Shown here: one piece after another, positions 8,873 through 16,314 of the stretch
How the letters are laid out: every line of letters begins with the position of its first letter
How positions within the stretch are numbered: position 1 is the first letter of the stretch
DNA from: Flavobacterium cauense R2A-7
GTDB lineage: Bacteria; Bacteroidota; Bacteroidia; Flavobacteriales; Flavobacteriaceae
Reading direction: 5' to 3'
DNA: 64,000 nucleotides
Assembly (NCBI RefSeq): GCF_000498475.1
Contig: NZ_AVBI01000014.1
Location: forward strand, 1-64,000
Made by a program: the position numbers and the translations under genes
Notes under the pieces: generated by a model
What the model saw: only the letters and a program-made list of their open reading frames with translations
What the model was told of the DNA's origin: nothing
The model's database searches: none

Positions 8873-8897
8873 TTAGTTTTGGTTTTTGAGCGAAAAA

Positions 8898-8905
8898 CAA
8901 AGATA
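8898..8905 (-). promoter_or_regulatory. olsF: TAnnTTTG -7 element for the OlsF-like gene
   Basis: The minus strand reads TATCTTTG, ending 25 bases upstream of the ATG at 8872. Confidence 0.5.
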
Positions 8906-9037
8906 GCAATAATAGTGAATGGTTAAAATGTTTGAGGCGGATAAATGTAAATTCTGAGGTTTTTAAAGTTATTCTACTGATAATCAGTATTTTGTAAGTA
9001 ATTGAAAAATGTGTTACAAAAATGATTGTTTTTTAGT

Positions 9038-9045
9038 TATTTTTG
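9038..9045 (+). promoter_or_regulatory. xth: TAnnTTTG -7 element for xth
   Basis: TATTTTTG at 9038-9045. The TTG inside it opens the reading frame of xth, but the real start is the ATG 19 bases further on. Confidence 0.5.
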
Positions 9046-9063
9046 AAAAAATTAAACATTCAG

Positions 9064-9825
9064 ATGAAGATTATCTCCTATAACGTCAACGGCATCCGGG
9101 CGGCTATTACCAAAGGATTTCTCGATTGGTTGCAAAGCGCAAACCCTGATGTAATTTGTTTACAGGAAATTAAGGCGACCCCGGAACAGATCCCTACGTT
9201 GGATTTTGAACTGTCCGGTTACCCGTATCATTATTGGTTTCCGGCCGAGAAGAAAGGCTACAGTGGCGTGGCGATTCTCTCAAAAGTACAACCCAAAAAT
9301 GTGGTATACGGCACCGGAATCGACTACATGGACAAAGAAGGCCGTAATCTGCGAGTGGATTTTGATGATTTTTCGGTGATGAGCCTGTATTTGCCTTCGG
9401 GAACGAATATTGACCGATTGGAACACAAGTTCCAGTACATGGACGATTTCCAGAAATACATCGATAACCTGAAAAAAGAAATCCCGAATCTGATTATCGG
9501 CGGCGATTACAACATTTGTCACGAGGCCATCGACATTCACGATCCAATCCGCAATGCAAAAGTGTCCGGATTTTTACCGGTCGAAAGAGCGTGGCTGGAC
9601 AATTTCATGAAAAGCGGTTTCATCGACAGTTTTCGCCATTTCAACAAAGAGCCGCACCATTACAGCTGGTGGAGTTACCGTGCCGGTGCGCGAGGCAACA
9701 ATAAAGGCTGGAGAATCGATTACAATCTGGTGAGTGAGCCCATGCGCAACCGTTTAAAGCGCGCCGTGATTTTACCGGAAGCCAAACATTCCGACCATTG
9801 TCCGGTGTTGGTGGAAATCGATTAG
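9064..9825 (+). CDS. xth: Exodeoxyribonuclease III
   Basis: 253 residues, close to the usual length. It carries the exonuclease III/AP endonuclease signature: MKIISYNVNGIR at the N-terminus, the metal-binding Glu in ICLQEIKA, YLPSG, the catalytic GGDYNICH block near residue 145 and the terminal SDHCPV histidine motif. It acts in base-excision repair, cutting at abasic sites and degrading duplex DNA from 3' ends. The ATG at 9064 is chosen because the protein then begins exactly at the conserved first strand. It appears to be a single-gene transcript, divergent from the OlsF-like gene. Confidence 0.92.
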   Translation: MKIISYNVNGIRAAITKGFLDWLQSANPDVICLQEIKATPEQIPTLDFELSGYPYHYWFPAEKKGYSGVAILSKVQPKNVVYGTGIDYMDKEGRNLRVDFDDFSVMSLYLPSGTNIDRLEHKFQYMDDFQKYIDNLKKEIPNLIIGGDYNICHEAIDIHDPIRNAKVSGFLPVERAWLDNFMKSGFIDSFRHFNKEPHHYSWWSYRAGARGNNKGWRIDYNLVSEPMRNRLKRAVILPEAKHSDHCPVLVEID

Positions 9826-9834
9826 TTTTCAGGA

Positions 9835-9924
9835 GCTTGATCCCGCTGTCCGTTCTATCTTTTTTGGCTGCCTTCGAGAACCTCAGTCACCCAAAAAAGG
9901 ATGCCACTCCCATCGGGGCTAGGG
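9835..9924. repeat. Dispersed REP-like intergenic element, copy 1
   Basis: Non-coding. The left edge has AGGAGC followed by CCCGCTGTCCGTT and ATCTTTTTT. The right side has AAAAAAGGATGCCACT and ATCGGGGCTA. The inner halves (CTTTTTTGG and CCAAAAAAG) pair, giving a long imperfect hairpin. The same ends and order recur near 42.0 kb and 59.2 kb. This is the type of palindromic element scattered between flavobacterial genes. Confidence 0.7.
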
Positions 9925-10026
9925 CATGGTGATAAAAAAGACATTCGGCTTGAAAAAGAATTCAGCAGGGTTTCCAATCAAAAAAACAAATAAAAAGTAA
10001 AATAGAATACTAATAAATACCACGAA

Positions 10027-10995
10027 ATGATGATAAAACATGTATCTGCAGGAATTTTGGCGCTGGCCTTAACCACTTCTTGTGTTTCTAAAAAGATGTA
10101 CACCGACTTAGAAACCAAATTCGCCGATTTAAAAAAAGAAAACCGTCAGTTGGCGGACGATAATACTGCATTGTCTACCGCTAAAACGCAATTGGAAAAC
10201 GAAAAATCCACGTTGCAGTCGGAATTAGACAAACTGAAAGCCGAACGCGATAAATTGGCTTCGGATTATGCTGCAGCAAGCAATAATTTAAAAACATTGC
10301 AGTCGTCTTACAATGCTTTGGAAAAAAACAGCGACGAAGCGTTAAAAAACAACATGGACAAAAACCGTGAGTTGTTGGCGCAACTGGAAGCGAAAGAAAA
10401 AGCCTTGGCTGCCGAAAGAAACCGTTTGGACAAACTAAACAAAGACCTGAAAGACCGTTCCGATCGTGTAAATGAACTGGAAAGCATGATTGCAGCGAAA
10501 GAAGCAGCCATGAACAAACTAAAAGAAACCCTTTCGAAATCGCTTAGAGCATTTGAAGGAAAAGGACTGACCGTTCATCAAAAAGACGGGAAAGTTTACG
10601 TTTCCATGGAAAATAAATTGCTTTTCGAATCAGGAAGCTGGACAGTGGGTTCTGAGGGTAAAAAAGCGGTGGATTTAGTCGGAAAAGTATTGGGCGACAA
10701 TCCGGACATTTCGGTATTGATCGAAGGTCACACGGATAACGATAAAATTACCGGTACCATCGGTGGTGGTGTGGAAAACAACTGGGATTTATCCACCAAA
10801 CGTGCTACAGCCATTGTAAACATTCTAACGACAAACCCTTTGGTTCGAAAAGAAAACCTAACCGCTGCAGGTCGTGGCGAATATTCACCTTTAATGAGCA
10901 ACGAAACGGCTGAAGGTAAAGCGAAAAACCGTCGTATCGAAATCATCCTGACACCAAAATTGGATGAAATCACGAAGATGTTGAATGATATTTAA
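10027..10995 (+). CDS. OmpA family lipoprotein with coiled-coil stalk
   Basis: 322 residues. The N-terminal signal ends in a lipobox (LTTSC), so Cys19 should be lipidated. Residues of about 25-170 are a long Lys/Glu/Leu-rich coiled coil with repeated LEN, LKAER and LDKLNKDLK segments. The C-terminal ~125 residues form an OmpA-like peptidoglycan-binding domain with the IEGHTDN motif near residue 236 and NRRIEIIL near the end. It should tether the outer membrane to the cell wall. ATG codons at 10027 and 10030 are both possible. It is followed by its own terminator. Confidence 0.87.
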   Translation: MMIKHVSAGILALALTTSCVSKKMYTDLETKFADLKKENRQLADDNTALSTAKTQLENEKSTLQSELDKLKAERDKLASDYAAASNNLKTLQSSYNALEKNSDEALKNNMDKNRELLAQLEAKEKALAAERNRLDKLNKDLKDRSDRVNELESMIAAKEAAMNKLKETLSKSLRAFEGKGLTVHQKDGKVYVSMENKLLFESGSWTVGSEGKKAVDLVGKVLGDNPDISVLIEGHTDNDKITGTIGGGVENNWDLSTKRATAIVNILTTNPLVRKENLTAAGRGEYSPLMSNETAEGKAKNRRIEIILTPKLDEITKMLNDI

Positions 10996-11000
10996 GAAAA

Positions 11001-11048
11001 GTTACAAAGTGACTGAGTAGCTTAGTTTCTGAGTTATTTAGTCTATTA
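11001..11048. repeat. Degenerate octamer array (GTnnCTnA type)
   Basis: Six successive 8-base units start with GT: GTTACAAA, GTGACTGA, GTAGCTTA, GTTTCTGA, GTTATTTA, GTCTATTA. A further three units of the same type (GTTACTTA, GTTACTCA, GCAACTTA) lie at 11141-11164 just before the next gene. The stretch is non-coding. Confidence 0.6.
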
Positions 11049-11050
11049 AT

Positions 11051-11084
11051 AAAAAGGTTCACGTGAAAGCGCTGAACCTTTTTC
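11051..11084 (+). terminator. Intrinsic terminator after the OmpA lipoprotein gene
   Basis: AAAAAGGTTCA pairs with TGAACCTTTTT across an 11-base loop, with the T-run on the plus strand. Confidence 0.75.
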
Positions 11085-11091
11085 TGTTAAA

Positions 11092-11125
11092 TTGAATTTC
11101 AAACCTATTTTGCGCTTTATATTTG
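11092..11125 (+). promoter_or_regulatory. tas: Promoter for the aldo/keto reductase gene
   Basis: TTG at 11092-11094, a 23-base spacer, then TATATTTG at 11118-11125. This fits the flavobacterial -33/-7 pattern. The predicted leader of about 40 bases contains three octamer repeat units. Confidence 0.6.
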
Positions 11126-11168
11126 CACTTTAAAAACTTTGTTACTTAGTTACTCAGCAACTTAAAAT

Positions 11169-12209
11169 ATGAACTACACGACTTTACCTAATACCGATTT
11201 ACAAGTCAGCAAAATTTGCCTTGGAACGATGACTTTCGGAAACCAAAATACCGAAGCCGAAGCGCACTCCCAATTGGATTTTGCCATCGAAAAAGGCATA
11301 AATTTTATCGATACGGCCGAAATGTACCCGATTGGCGGGAACGAACATATTTTCGGAAGTACCGAGCGTTTCATAGGGACCTGGTTGAATAAAATTGGAA
11401 AATCGGAAAGGGAAAAACTGATTGTAGCCACTAAAATAGCCGGACCCAATCGCGGCATGGGATACATTCGTCAGCCGCTGGATTTTTCGAAAAAAAGTTT
11501 ACACGAAGCGGTAGATCTGAGTTTGAAAAACCTGCAAACGGAGTATATCGATTTGTACCAGATGCACTGGCCGGAGCGCGTGATGAACATGTTCGGGAAA
11601 CGCGGGGTTTCGGAAATCGACACTAAATGGCAGGACAATATTTTAGAGGTTTTAACCGTTTTTGACGGCTTGATCAAGGAAGGGAAAATCAAACACATCG
11701 GGGTTTCGAATGAAAATCCGTGGGGCGTGATGAAGTTTTTAAACGAAAGTGAAAAACACAGCCTGCCACGAATTGCCACCATCCAAAACCCGTATTCCTT
11801 ACTGAACCGTTTGTTCGAAGTAGGCTTGTCCGAAATCTGCATGCGTGAAAATGTAGGTTTGCTGGCGTATTCTCCTTTAGGATTCGGCTTTTTATCGGGT
11901 AAATACCTGGACGGAATGCAGCCGAATTACCGCATGGCGTTGTTCCCCAATTTCATACGCTATACGAATGAAAATTGCTATAAAGTCACCCAATTGTATA
12001 AAGAATTGGCACAGGATTCCGGATTAACGTTAACCCAAATGGCGATTGCTTTTGTGCACCATCAGCAGTTTGTGACTTCTACGATTGTTGGCGCTACATC
12101 ACTGGCGCAATTGGAAGAAAATATCAACGCGTTTGAGGTACAATTGACTGATGCTGTCATCGCACAAATCGATAAAATTCAGGAATCAATTCCGAATCCG
12201 GCACCTTAA
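11169..12209 (+). CDS. tas: NADP(H)-dependent aldo/keto reductase, Tas-like
   Basis: 346 residues, the same length as E. coli Tas. The TIM-barrel signature is clear: CLGTMTFGNQNTEAEA at the start, catalytic Asp and Tyr in FIDTAEMYP (about 48-55), the conserved Lys in VATKIAG (about 86), the His in YQMHWPER (about 126), and a C-terminal cofactor segment SIVGATS-like (STIVGATSL). It would reduce aldehydes or ketones with NADPH in the cytoplasm; the natural substrate is unknown. Its stop codon overlaps the stop of the converging sugar dehydrogenase gene in a TTAA palindrome. Confidence 0.87.
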   Translation: MNYTTLPNTDLQVSKICLGTMTFGNQNTEAEAHSQLDFAIEKGINFIDTAEMYPIGGNEHIFGSTERFIGTWLNKIGKSEREKLIVATKIAGPNRGMGYIRQPLDFSKKSLHEAVDLSLKNLQTEYIDLYQMHWPERVMNMFGKRGVSEIDTKWQDNILEVLTVFDGLIKEGKIKHIGVSNENPWGVMKFLNESEKHSLPRIATIQNPYSLLNRLFEVGLSEICMRENVGLLAYSPLGFGFLSGKYLDGMQPNYRMALFPNFIRYTNENCYKVTQLYKELAQDSGLTLTQMAIAFVHHQQFVTSTIVGATSLAQLEENINAFEVQLTDAVIAQIDKIQESIPNPAP

Positions 12210-13588
12210 TTTTTCAGGAATTTATAGATGGAAACCAAGCCCGTATTGGTTTTGACTTTCAAAAAATACAAACCTGTTGCTAACGTTGCCGTATTCACGG
12301 AAAGTAGTGGCAGGTTTTCTGTTTTTTGGGACAGTAGTTTTTTTCCGTTGCCATCAATAATCTCCAAATTGGTCGCAAAGAGTTCTTCGTCATTGCTTTG
12401 TACAAATACCTCTGAGGTTGCAGGATTCGGATACACTTTAAATGATTTTCGGTTTACTTCAGCAACATTCAGCGAACTGTCGACCAATTTGTAAATCACA
12501 CCATTGTTGATGGAACCCACATAAAGTTCCCCATTCGCATCTTCTCCGAACGTTACAAAAGCATTACCGCTAAAGGTTTGCGAAAAGGTTACGGTACCGG
12601 AACTGTCGGCCATACCAATCTGCGCCTTACAGTAGTCGGAGAAAAAATATTTTCCTTTAAAATTCGGATAAGCCACTCCGCGATAGACATAACCGCCCGT
12701 AATAGAGCAAAATCCATTACTGTGATTGGTCACAAACAGTGGCGTTTTCATGGTGTTTTGAGCTGCGCAGCCCGTTATGTTGAAAGCAGCATTACCTTCG
12801 TAGCAGCGCCAGCCGTAATTCAACCCCGCTTCCGTAGCTCCGGCACGGTTGACTTCTTCGTAGAGGTTCTGGCCCACATCTGCAATCCATAAGTCGCCGG
12901 TTTGTCGGTCGAAACTGAATTTCCAGGGATTTCGTAGTCCGATGGCCCAAATTTCATCGGCTCCGGCCACACCTACAAACGGATTGTTGAGCGGAATTCC
13001 GTAAAGAGGCCCCGTGTTAACGTCAATCCGAAGCATTTTGCCTAATAATTCATTGGTGTTTTGCGCCCGATTTTCCGGGTCCCCACCACTGCCGCCATCG
13101 CCCATGCCTATGTACAAATACCCATCGGGCCCAAATTTTAAAGTACCGCCGTTATGATTGGAATAGGGTTGGGGAATCGTTAAAAGAACCGTTCCGGAAG
13201 GATTGGCCGTATCGGGATTGTTGGAATTGACGGAATATCGTGCAATAACGGTATCTCCGCTGAGGTTGGTGTAGTTGATGTAAAATAAACCGTTGGAAGC
13301 ATAATCGGGTGAAAAGGCCAAACCCAATAAACCTTGTTCGCCATTAGCATTGGTTAAATTGGTAATATTCAGAAAAGGAGTGGTATTGACGGTTCCGTTG
13401 GGATTCAGGATCTTGATGAGTCCGTCCTGTTCTACCACAAAAAGACGGCTGTCACCGCAATGAGTGATTTCCACAGGAGCAGAAAAACCGGTGGCAAAAG
13501 ACTGCAGGCCAATGACGGGTGCAACGGTTTGGGAGTGCTGCATGCATTGGACAAAGACCAAAGCGATAAAAAGAAAAAATACTTTCAT
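12206..13588 (-). CDS. Secreted PQQ-dependent sugar dehydrogenase-like protein with T9SS type A sorting signal
   Basis: 460 residues. After a signal peptide, residues ~30-370 form a glucose/sorbosone dehydrogenase six-bladed propeller: ITHCGDSRLFVVEQDG, NGEQGLLGLAFSPDY, SNHNGGTLKFGPDGYLYIGMGDGG and EIWAIGLRNPWKFSFD are hallmark strings containing the calcium and PQQ ligands of the family. The final ~78 residues begin with FKVYPNPA and are a T9SS type A sorting domain. The protein would be exported to the surface and oxidise sugars or related aldoses if PQQ is available. The next gene upstream has its own terminator, so it is probably monocistronic. Confidence 0.85.
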   Translation of the reverse strand: MKVFFLFIALVFVQCMQHSQTVAPVIGLQSFATGFSAPVEITHCGDSRLFVVEQDGLIKILNPNGTVNTTPFLNITNLTNANGEQGLLGLAFSPDYASNGLFYINYTNLSGDTVIARYSVNSNNPDTANPSGTVLLTIPQPYSNHNGGTLKFGPDGYLYIGMGDGGSGGDPENRAQNTNELLGKMLRIDVNTGPLYGIPLNNPFVGVAGADEIWAIGLRNPWKFSFDRQTGDLWIADVGQNLYEEVNRAGATEAGLNYGWRCYEGNAAFNITGCAAQNTMKTPLFVTNHSNGFCSITGGYVYRGVAYPNFKGKYFFSDYCKAQIGMADSSGTVTFSQTFSGNAFVTFGEDANGELYVGSINNGVIYKLVDSSLNVAEVNRKSFKVYPNPATSEVFVQSNDEELFATNLEIIDGNGKKLLSQKTENLPLLSVNTATLATGLYFLKVKTNTGLVSIYKFLKN

Positions 13589-13620
13589 GGCTTAATGGTT
13601 TGGATATCATAAAGTTAAAT

Positions 13621-13647
13621 AAAAATCCCGACACTTGGCCGGGATTT
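13621..13647 (-). terminator. Intrinsic terminator after the VWA gene
   Basis: AATCCCG / CGGGATT stem around 13622-13646; on the minus strand it is followed by a T-rich run. It lies between the VWA gene stop (13669) and the start of the sugar dehydrogenase gene (13588). Confidence 0.7.
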
Positions 13648-13668
13648 GAGTAAGAAACAAGGATGGTT

Positions 13669-14841
13669 TTATTTTTCTACGGTATAGCCTTTCACTTTCG
13701 CAAAAGCAATGACCGAAGTGTTAATCGCATTACCCAAATCGTCTTGTGATTTCGATTTTTTGGCTTCCGCATCGATATACGCCTGACGTTTTTTGGCCAA
13801 TTCGCCTATTTCTTTCTGAATCGCCTCACGTTCTTTCGATTTTTTCTCGACGTACACTTTAATTTCTTCCTTACTTTTGTTTTGTAGCTCCTTAGGCAAT
13901 TCTTCTTTTTTCAGTTTGGTTACGGCATCTTTGTCATCTTTCATTTTATCGACCAAATCCCAACTTTCGTTTTTATACACGGCTTTCGATTTGCTTACCG
14001 CACGTTCCGCATAATTTGCTGCCGAAACGCCTTGTGCGTTCTGATCCTGCGCCACCTGATTCATTTTTTTAGAGTGTCCCATCGAGCCATAACCGATGTA
14101 GGTATCATTGATTTTGGCATTGCATTCCGAAATTCTAACATCATACGGCGTGGCAATATACAATACGGCACGGTTCGAATCGATGTTGAAATACTTTCCT
14201 TTTCCGGCATCGGCACCGTCTTTCCAAAACGTGCGAATGCCTTCTTCCTGATTCCCACAGAAAATCGTATTGATGTAGATGTCGTTGCGCAATGCATCGC
14301 TGATGGCTTCTCTATAGTTGATGTTCCCCTGATTGAACGGTTCGTTTCCGGCGATGTACATCAGTTTCATGTTCGACTCGTCTTTACCCCATGAAAGTTG
14401 TTTCGTAGCATCAGCAATTACGGCACCGCAGTATTCGTTTCCGCCATTGGTGCGTAAGGAGAACAGTTTTTCGGAAATCAGATCCAAATCGGTGGTCAAC
14501 GGTGCGACCTGACGGATGTAATTCGATTGCGGCGAAAGTCCGTCGTTCCCGTATTCGTACAATCCGATTTCGATATCCGGCGTTTTTCCGTGGTATTTCA
14601 ACGTTGTTAAGGTGTTTACGATGTTCCACAATCGGGATTTTGCCTGCTCAATCAAACCGTCCATACTGTTGGAGGTGTCCAAAAGAATCGCCACCTGAAT
14701 TTTGGTGTTTTCTTTTTTTACAGGTTTTTCCACAGAAATGGGTTGATTAGCAATTTGCGGTTCGTTGAGGGTCTTGGCATTCGTACAGTTTGCAAAAGAT
14801 AAGGCGGTTGCAAAAAGGGCGGTGGTGATGTGCTTTTTCAT
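13669..14841 (-). CDS. VWA-domain lipoprotein
   Basis: 390 residues from the ATG at 14841. A longer frame exists upstream but it overlaps the preceding gene and lacks a signal peptide. The N-terminus is a lipoprotein signal with Cys19 (LSFANC). A von Willebrand factor A domain follows, with the metal-ion-dependent adhesion motif DTSNSM at residues 55-60 and a GLYEYGNDG segment. After about residue 240 the chain becomes highly charged (SKEEIKVYVEKKSKERE) and probably helical. It should sit on the periplasmic face of a membrane. It is cotranscribed with the toroid protein 17 bases upstream, which suggests a joint function, not known to me. Confidence 0.75.
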   Translation of the reverse strand: MKKHITTALFATALSFANCTNAKTLNEPQIANQPISVEKPVKKENTKIQVAILLDTSNSMDGLIEQAKSRLWNIVNTLTTLKYHGKTPDIEIGLYEYGNDGLSPQSNYIRQVAPLTTDLDLISEKLFSLRTNGGNEYCGAVIADATKQLSWGKDESNMKLMYIAGNEPFNQGNINYREAISDALRNDIYINTIFCGNQEEGIRTFWKDGADAGKGKYFNIDSNRAVLYIATPYDVRISECNAKINDTYIGYGSMGHSKKMNQVAQDQNAQGVSAANYAERAVSKSKAVYKNESWDLVDKMKDDKDAVTKLKKEELPKELQNKSKEEIKVYVEKKSKEREAIQKEIGELAKKRQAYIDAEAKKSKSQDDLGNAINTSVIAFAKVKGYTVEK

Positions 14842-14858
14842 GGGAGTTGCTTTTTTAG

Positions 14859-16163
14859 TTATTGTTGTAATGTTTTGATGTCGTTTTCGATGGTTAAAAT
14901 CAGCAGGGAAGTGGCGGTGCAGAAAACCGGGCTGGTAATGCAATGGTGTCCGTTCCAGCTACCGTCCTGATTTTGGATTTTAATCATTTTGCCGCTCACG
15001 TTGTCGTACCAGGTTTTCCAGTCAGCGTCTTTTTTTACTATCATCGATTCGCCGGTTTGCAGAAAACTCAGGAATTCTTCGCCACCGTTGTTCCCAAAGC
15101 CGTTCATCACGTTGTTGTCCATCGCCTGTACTTTGGCGGCTTTGTATACTTTATCGGCTACTTCATAACTTGCGGCTTTTTCTTTCGTGATGCCGATTTT
15201 TTCCAGATTGGCACGGTTTAAAGTGGCTTTTTTGTCGATTTTCCCTGAGGCTTTGGCTTCTTCGAAAAGGGTTTCGGCTTCTTTGGCTTCGGCAGCACTT
15301 CCCCGAACCGAACTGCTCACGGCATACAACATGATTCCGGCGCCGTCTTCGGTTTTTGCCGTTTTGCTGTCGGCATCATAATTGCTTTTCTGATAATTAC
15401 GGGCGGCGTCCATTTTGTCTTTACTCACTTTGATGTTTTTGTTTTTTGCCGCCTGTTCCAAACCGGAATTGGCAAACGACGATTGTAAAACACCGGCCCA
15501 TCCCGCACCAGAAACTTTTCCGCTACCGTCATAGGATTTTTCAATTTTGTCGACGCAAATCTGAATCGCGTTTTCGACTCTTTTCGTCAGTTTCTTATCG
15601 GATAAAGTCGGCACCACCTGATTTAGGAATTGTAATGTCAGTACGGCATCAATATTCTGACCTAATTTGGTTTGGATTTGCGTGCCGCGCACCTGCGTAA
15701 TGAATTCGTTGTCTTTGTTTTTTTCGACTTCGTTTAATAAGAAATGTAAGGCATCGGAAAGTTTTTGTTTGTAAGCGCCTTTTTCAACAGTATAGCCGCA
15801 ACGGTATAAGGCCATCGCTGCCATTGCTGTTGTAGCAGGATCTGAACTCACGGCATGCGGATTCATTTCTCCCTGATTGTTGTGCGAACCGGCGCCCCAA
15901 CCACCGTCGTTATTTTGTGCTTTTAGCAGCCAATTTTCACCTTGCGATATGGCCGACGTATTTTTGGAATCCTGTTTGTAGGTGTTGTAACCCGTAACGG
16001 ATTGTTCGCCCATGACCGACATAAATACACAAGGTTTTTCTTCGGTTAAGGTTTTTTTATAAGGTGTGATGAATTTGTTCTCCGGAGTGATTTTGTCTTT
16101 CAGAAGGATTCCGGTGATTAATGCAGTTGCATTCAATACTATTGCTAAATTTTCGGTTTTCAT
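14859..16163 (-). CDS. Alpha/alpha-toroid (prenyltransferase/squalene-cyclase repeat) protein
   Basis: 434 residues with an N-terminal hydrophobic segment (residues ~7-22) that may be a signal anchor. Toroid repeats are indicated by QNNDGGWGAG near residue 84 and QNQDGSWNG near residue 400, each followed by a helix with a CTATSLLIL-like pattern. Such QxxDGSW repeats occur in squalene cyclases and prenyltransferase beta subunits, but the cyclase DXDD motif is not seen, so catalytic activity is doubtful. In related gene pairs these toroid proteins accompany VWA proteins. Here the VWA lipoprotein gene follows 17 bases later. It is probably an extracytoplasmic binding or scaffold protein. Confidence 0.68.
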   Translation of the reverse strand: MKTENLAIVLNATALITGILLKDKITPENKFITPYKKTLTEEKPCVFMSVMGEQSVTGYNTYKQDSKNTSAISQGENWLLKAQNNDGGWGAGSHNNQGEMNPHAVSSDPATTAMAAMALYRCGYTVEKGAYKQKLSDALHFLLNEVEKNKDNEFITQVRGTQIQTKLGQNIDAVLTLQFLNQVVPTLSDKKLTKRVENAIQICVDKIEKSYDGSGKVSGAGWAGVLQSSFANSGLEQAAKNKNIKVSKDKMDAARNYQKSNYDADSKTAKTEDGAGIMLYAVSSSVRGSAAEAKEAETLFEEAKASGKIDKKATLNRANLEKIGITKEKAASYEVADKVYKAAKVQAMDNNVMNGFGNNGGEEFLSFLQTGESMIVKKDADWKTWYDNVSGKMIKIQNQDGSWNGHHCITSPVFCTATSLLILTIENDIKTLQQ

Positions 16164-16188
16164 GGTTTTTCGTTTTATGATTCTATCC

Positions 16189-16196
16189 CAAAATTA
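16189..16196 (-). promoter_or_regulatory. TAnnTTTG -7 element for the toroid/VWA operon
   Basis: The minus strand reads TAATTTTG, 25 bases upstream of the ATG at 16163. Confidence 0.45.
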
Positions 16197-16314
16197 TTCA
16201 GAGAAAACAGGTGTTTTTTGCAGAATGGGTGAAACGGGGTTTTGACTTGGTGAAACCATTAGGAAAAGGATTTTAAAATAATTTACTTTACATTTAGAAA
16301 TAAATACGAATCGG

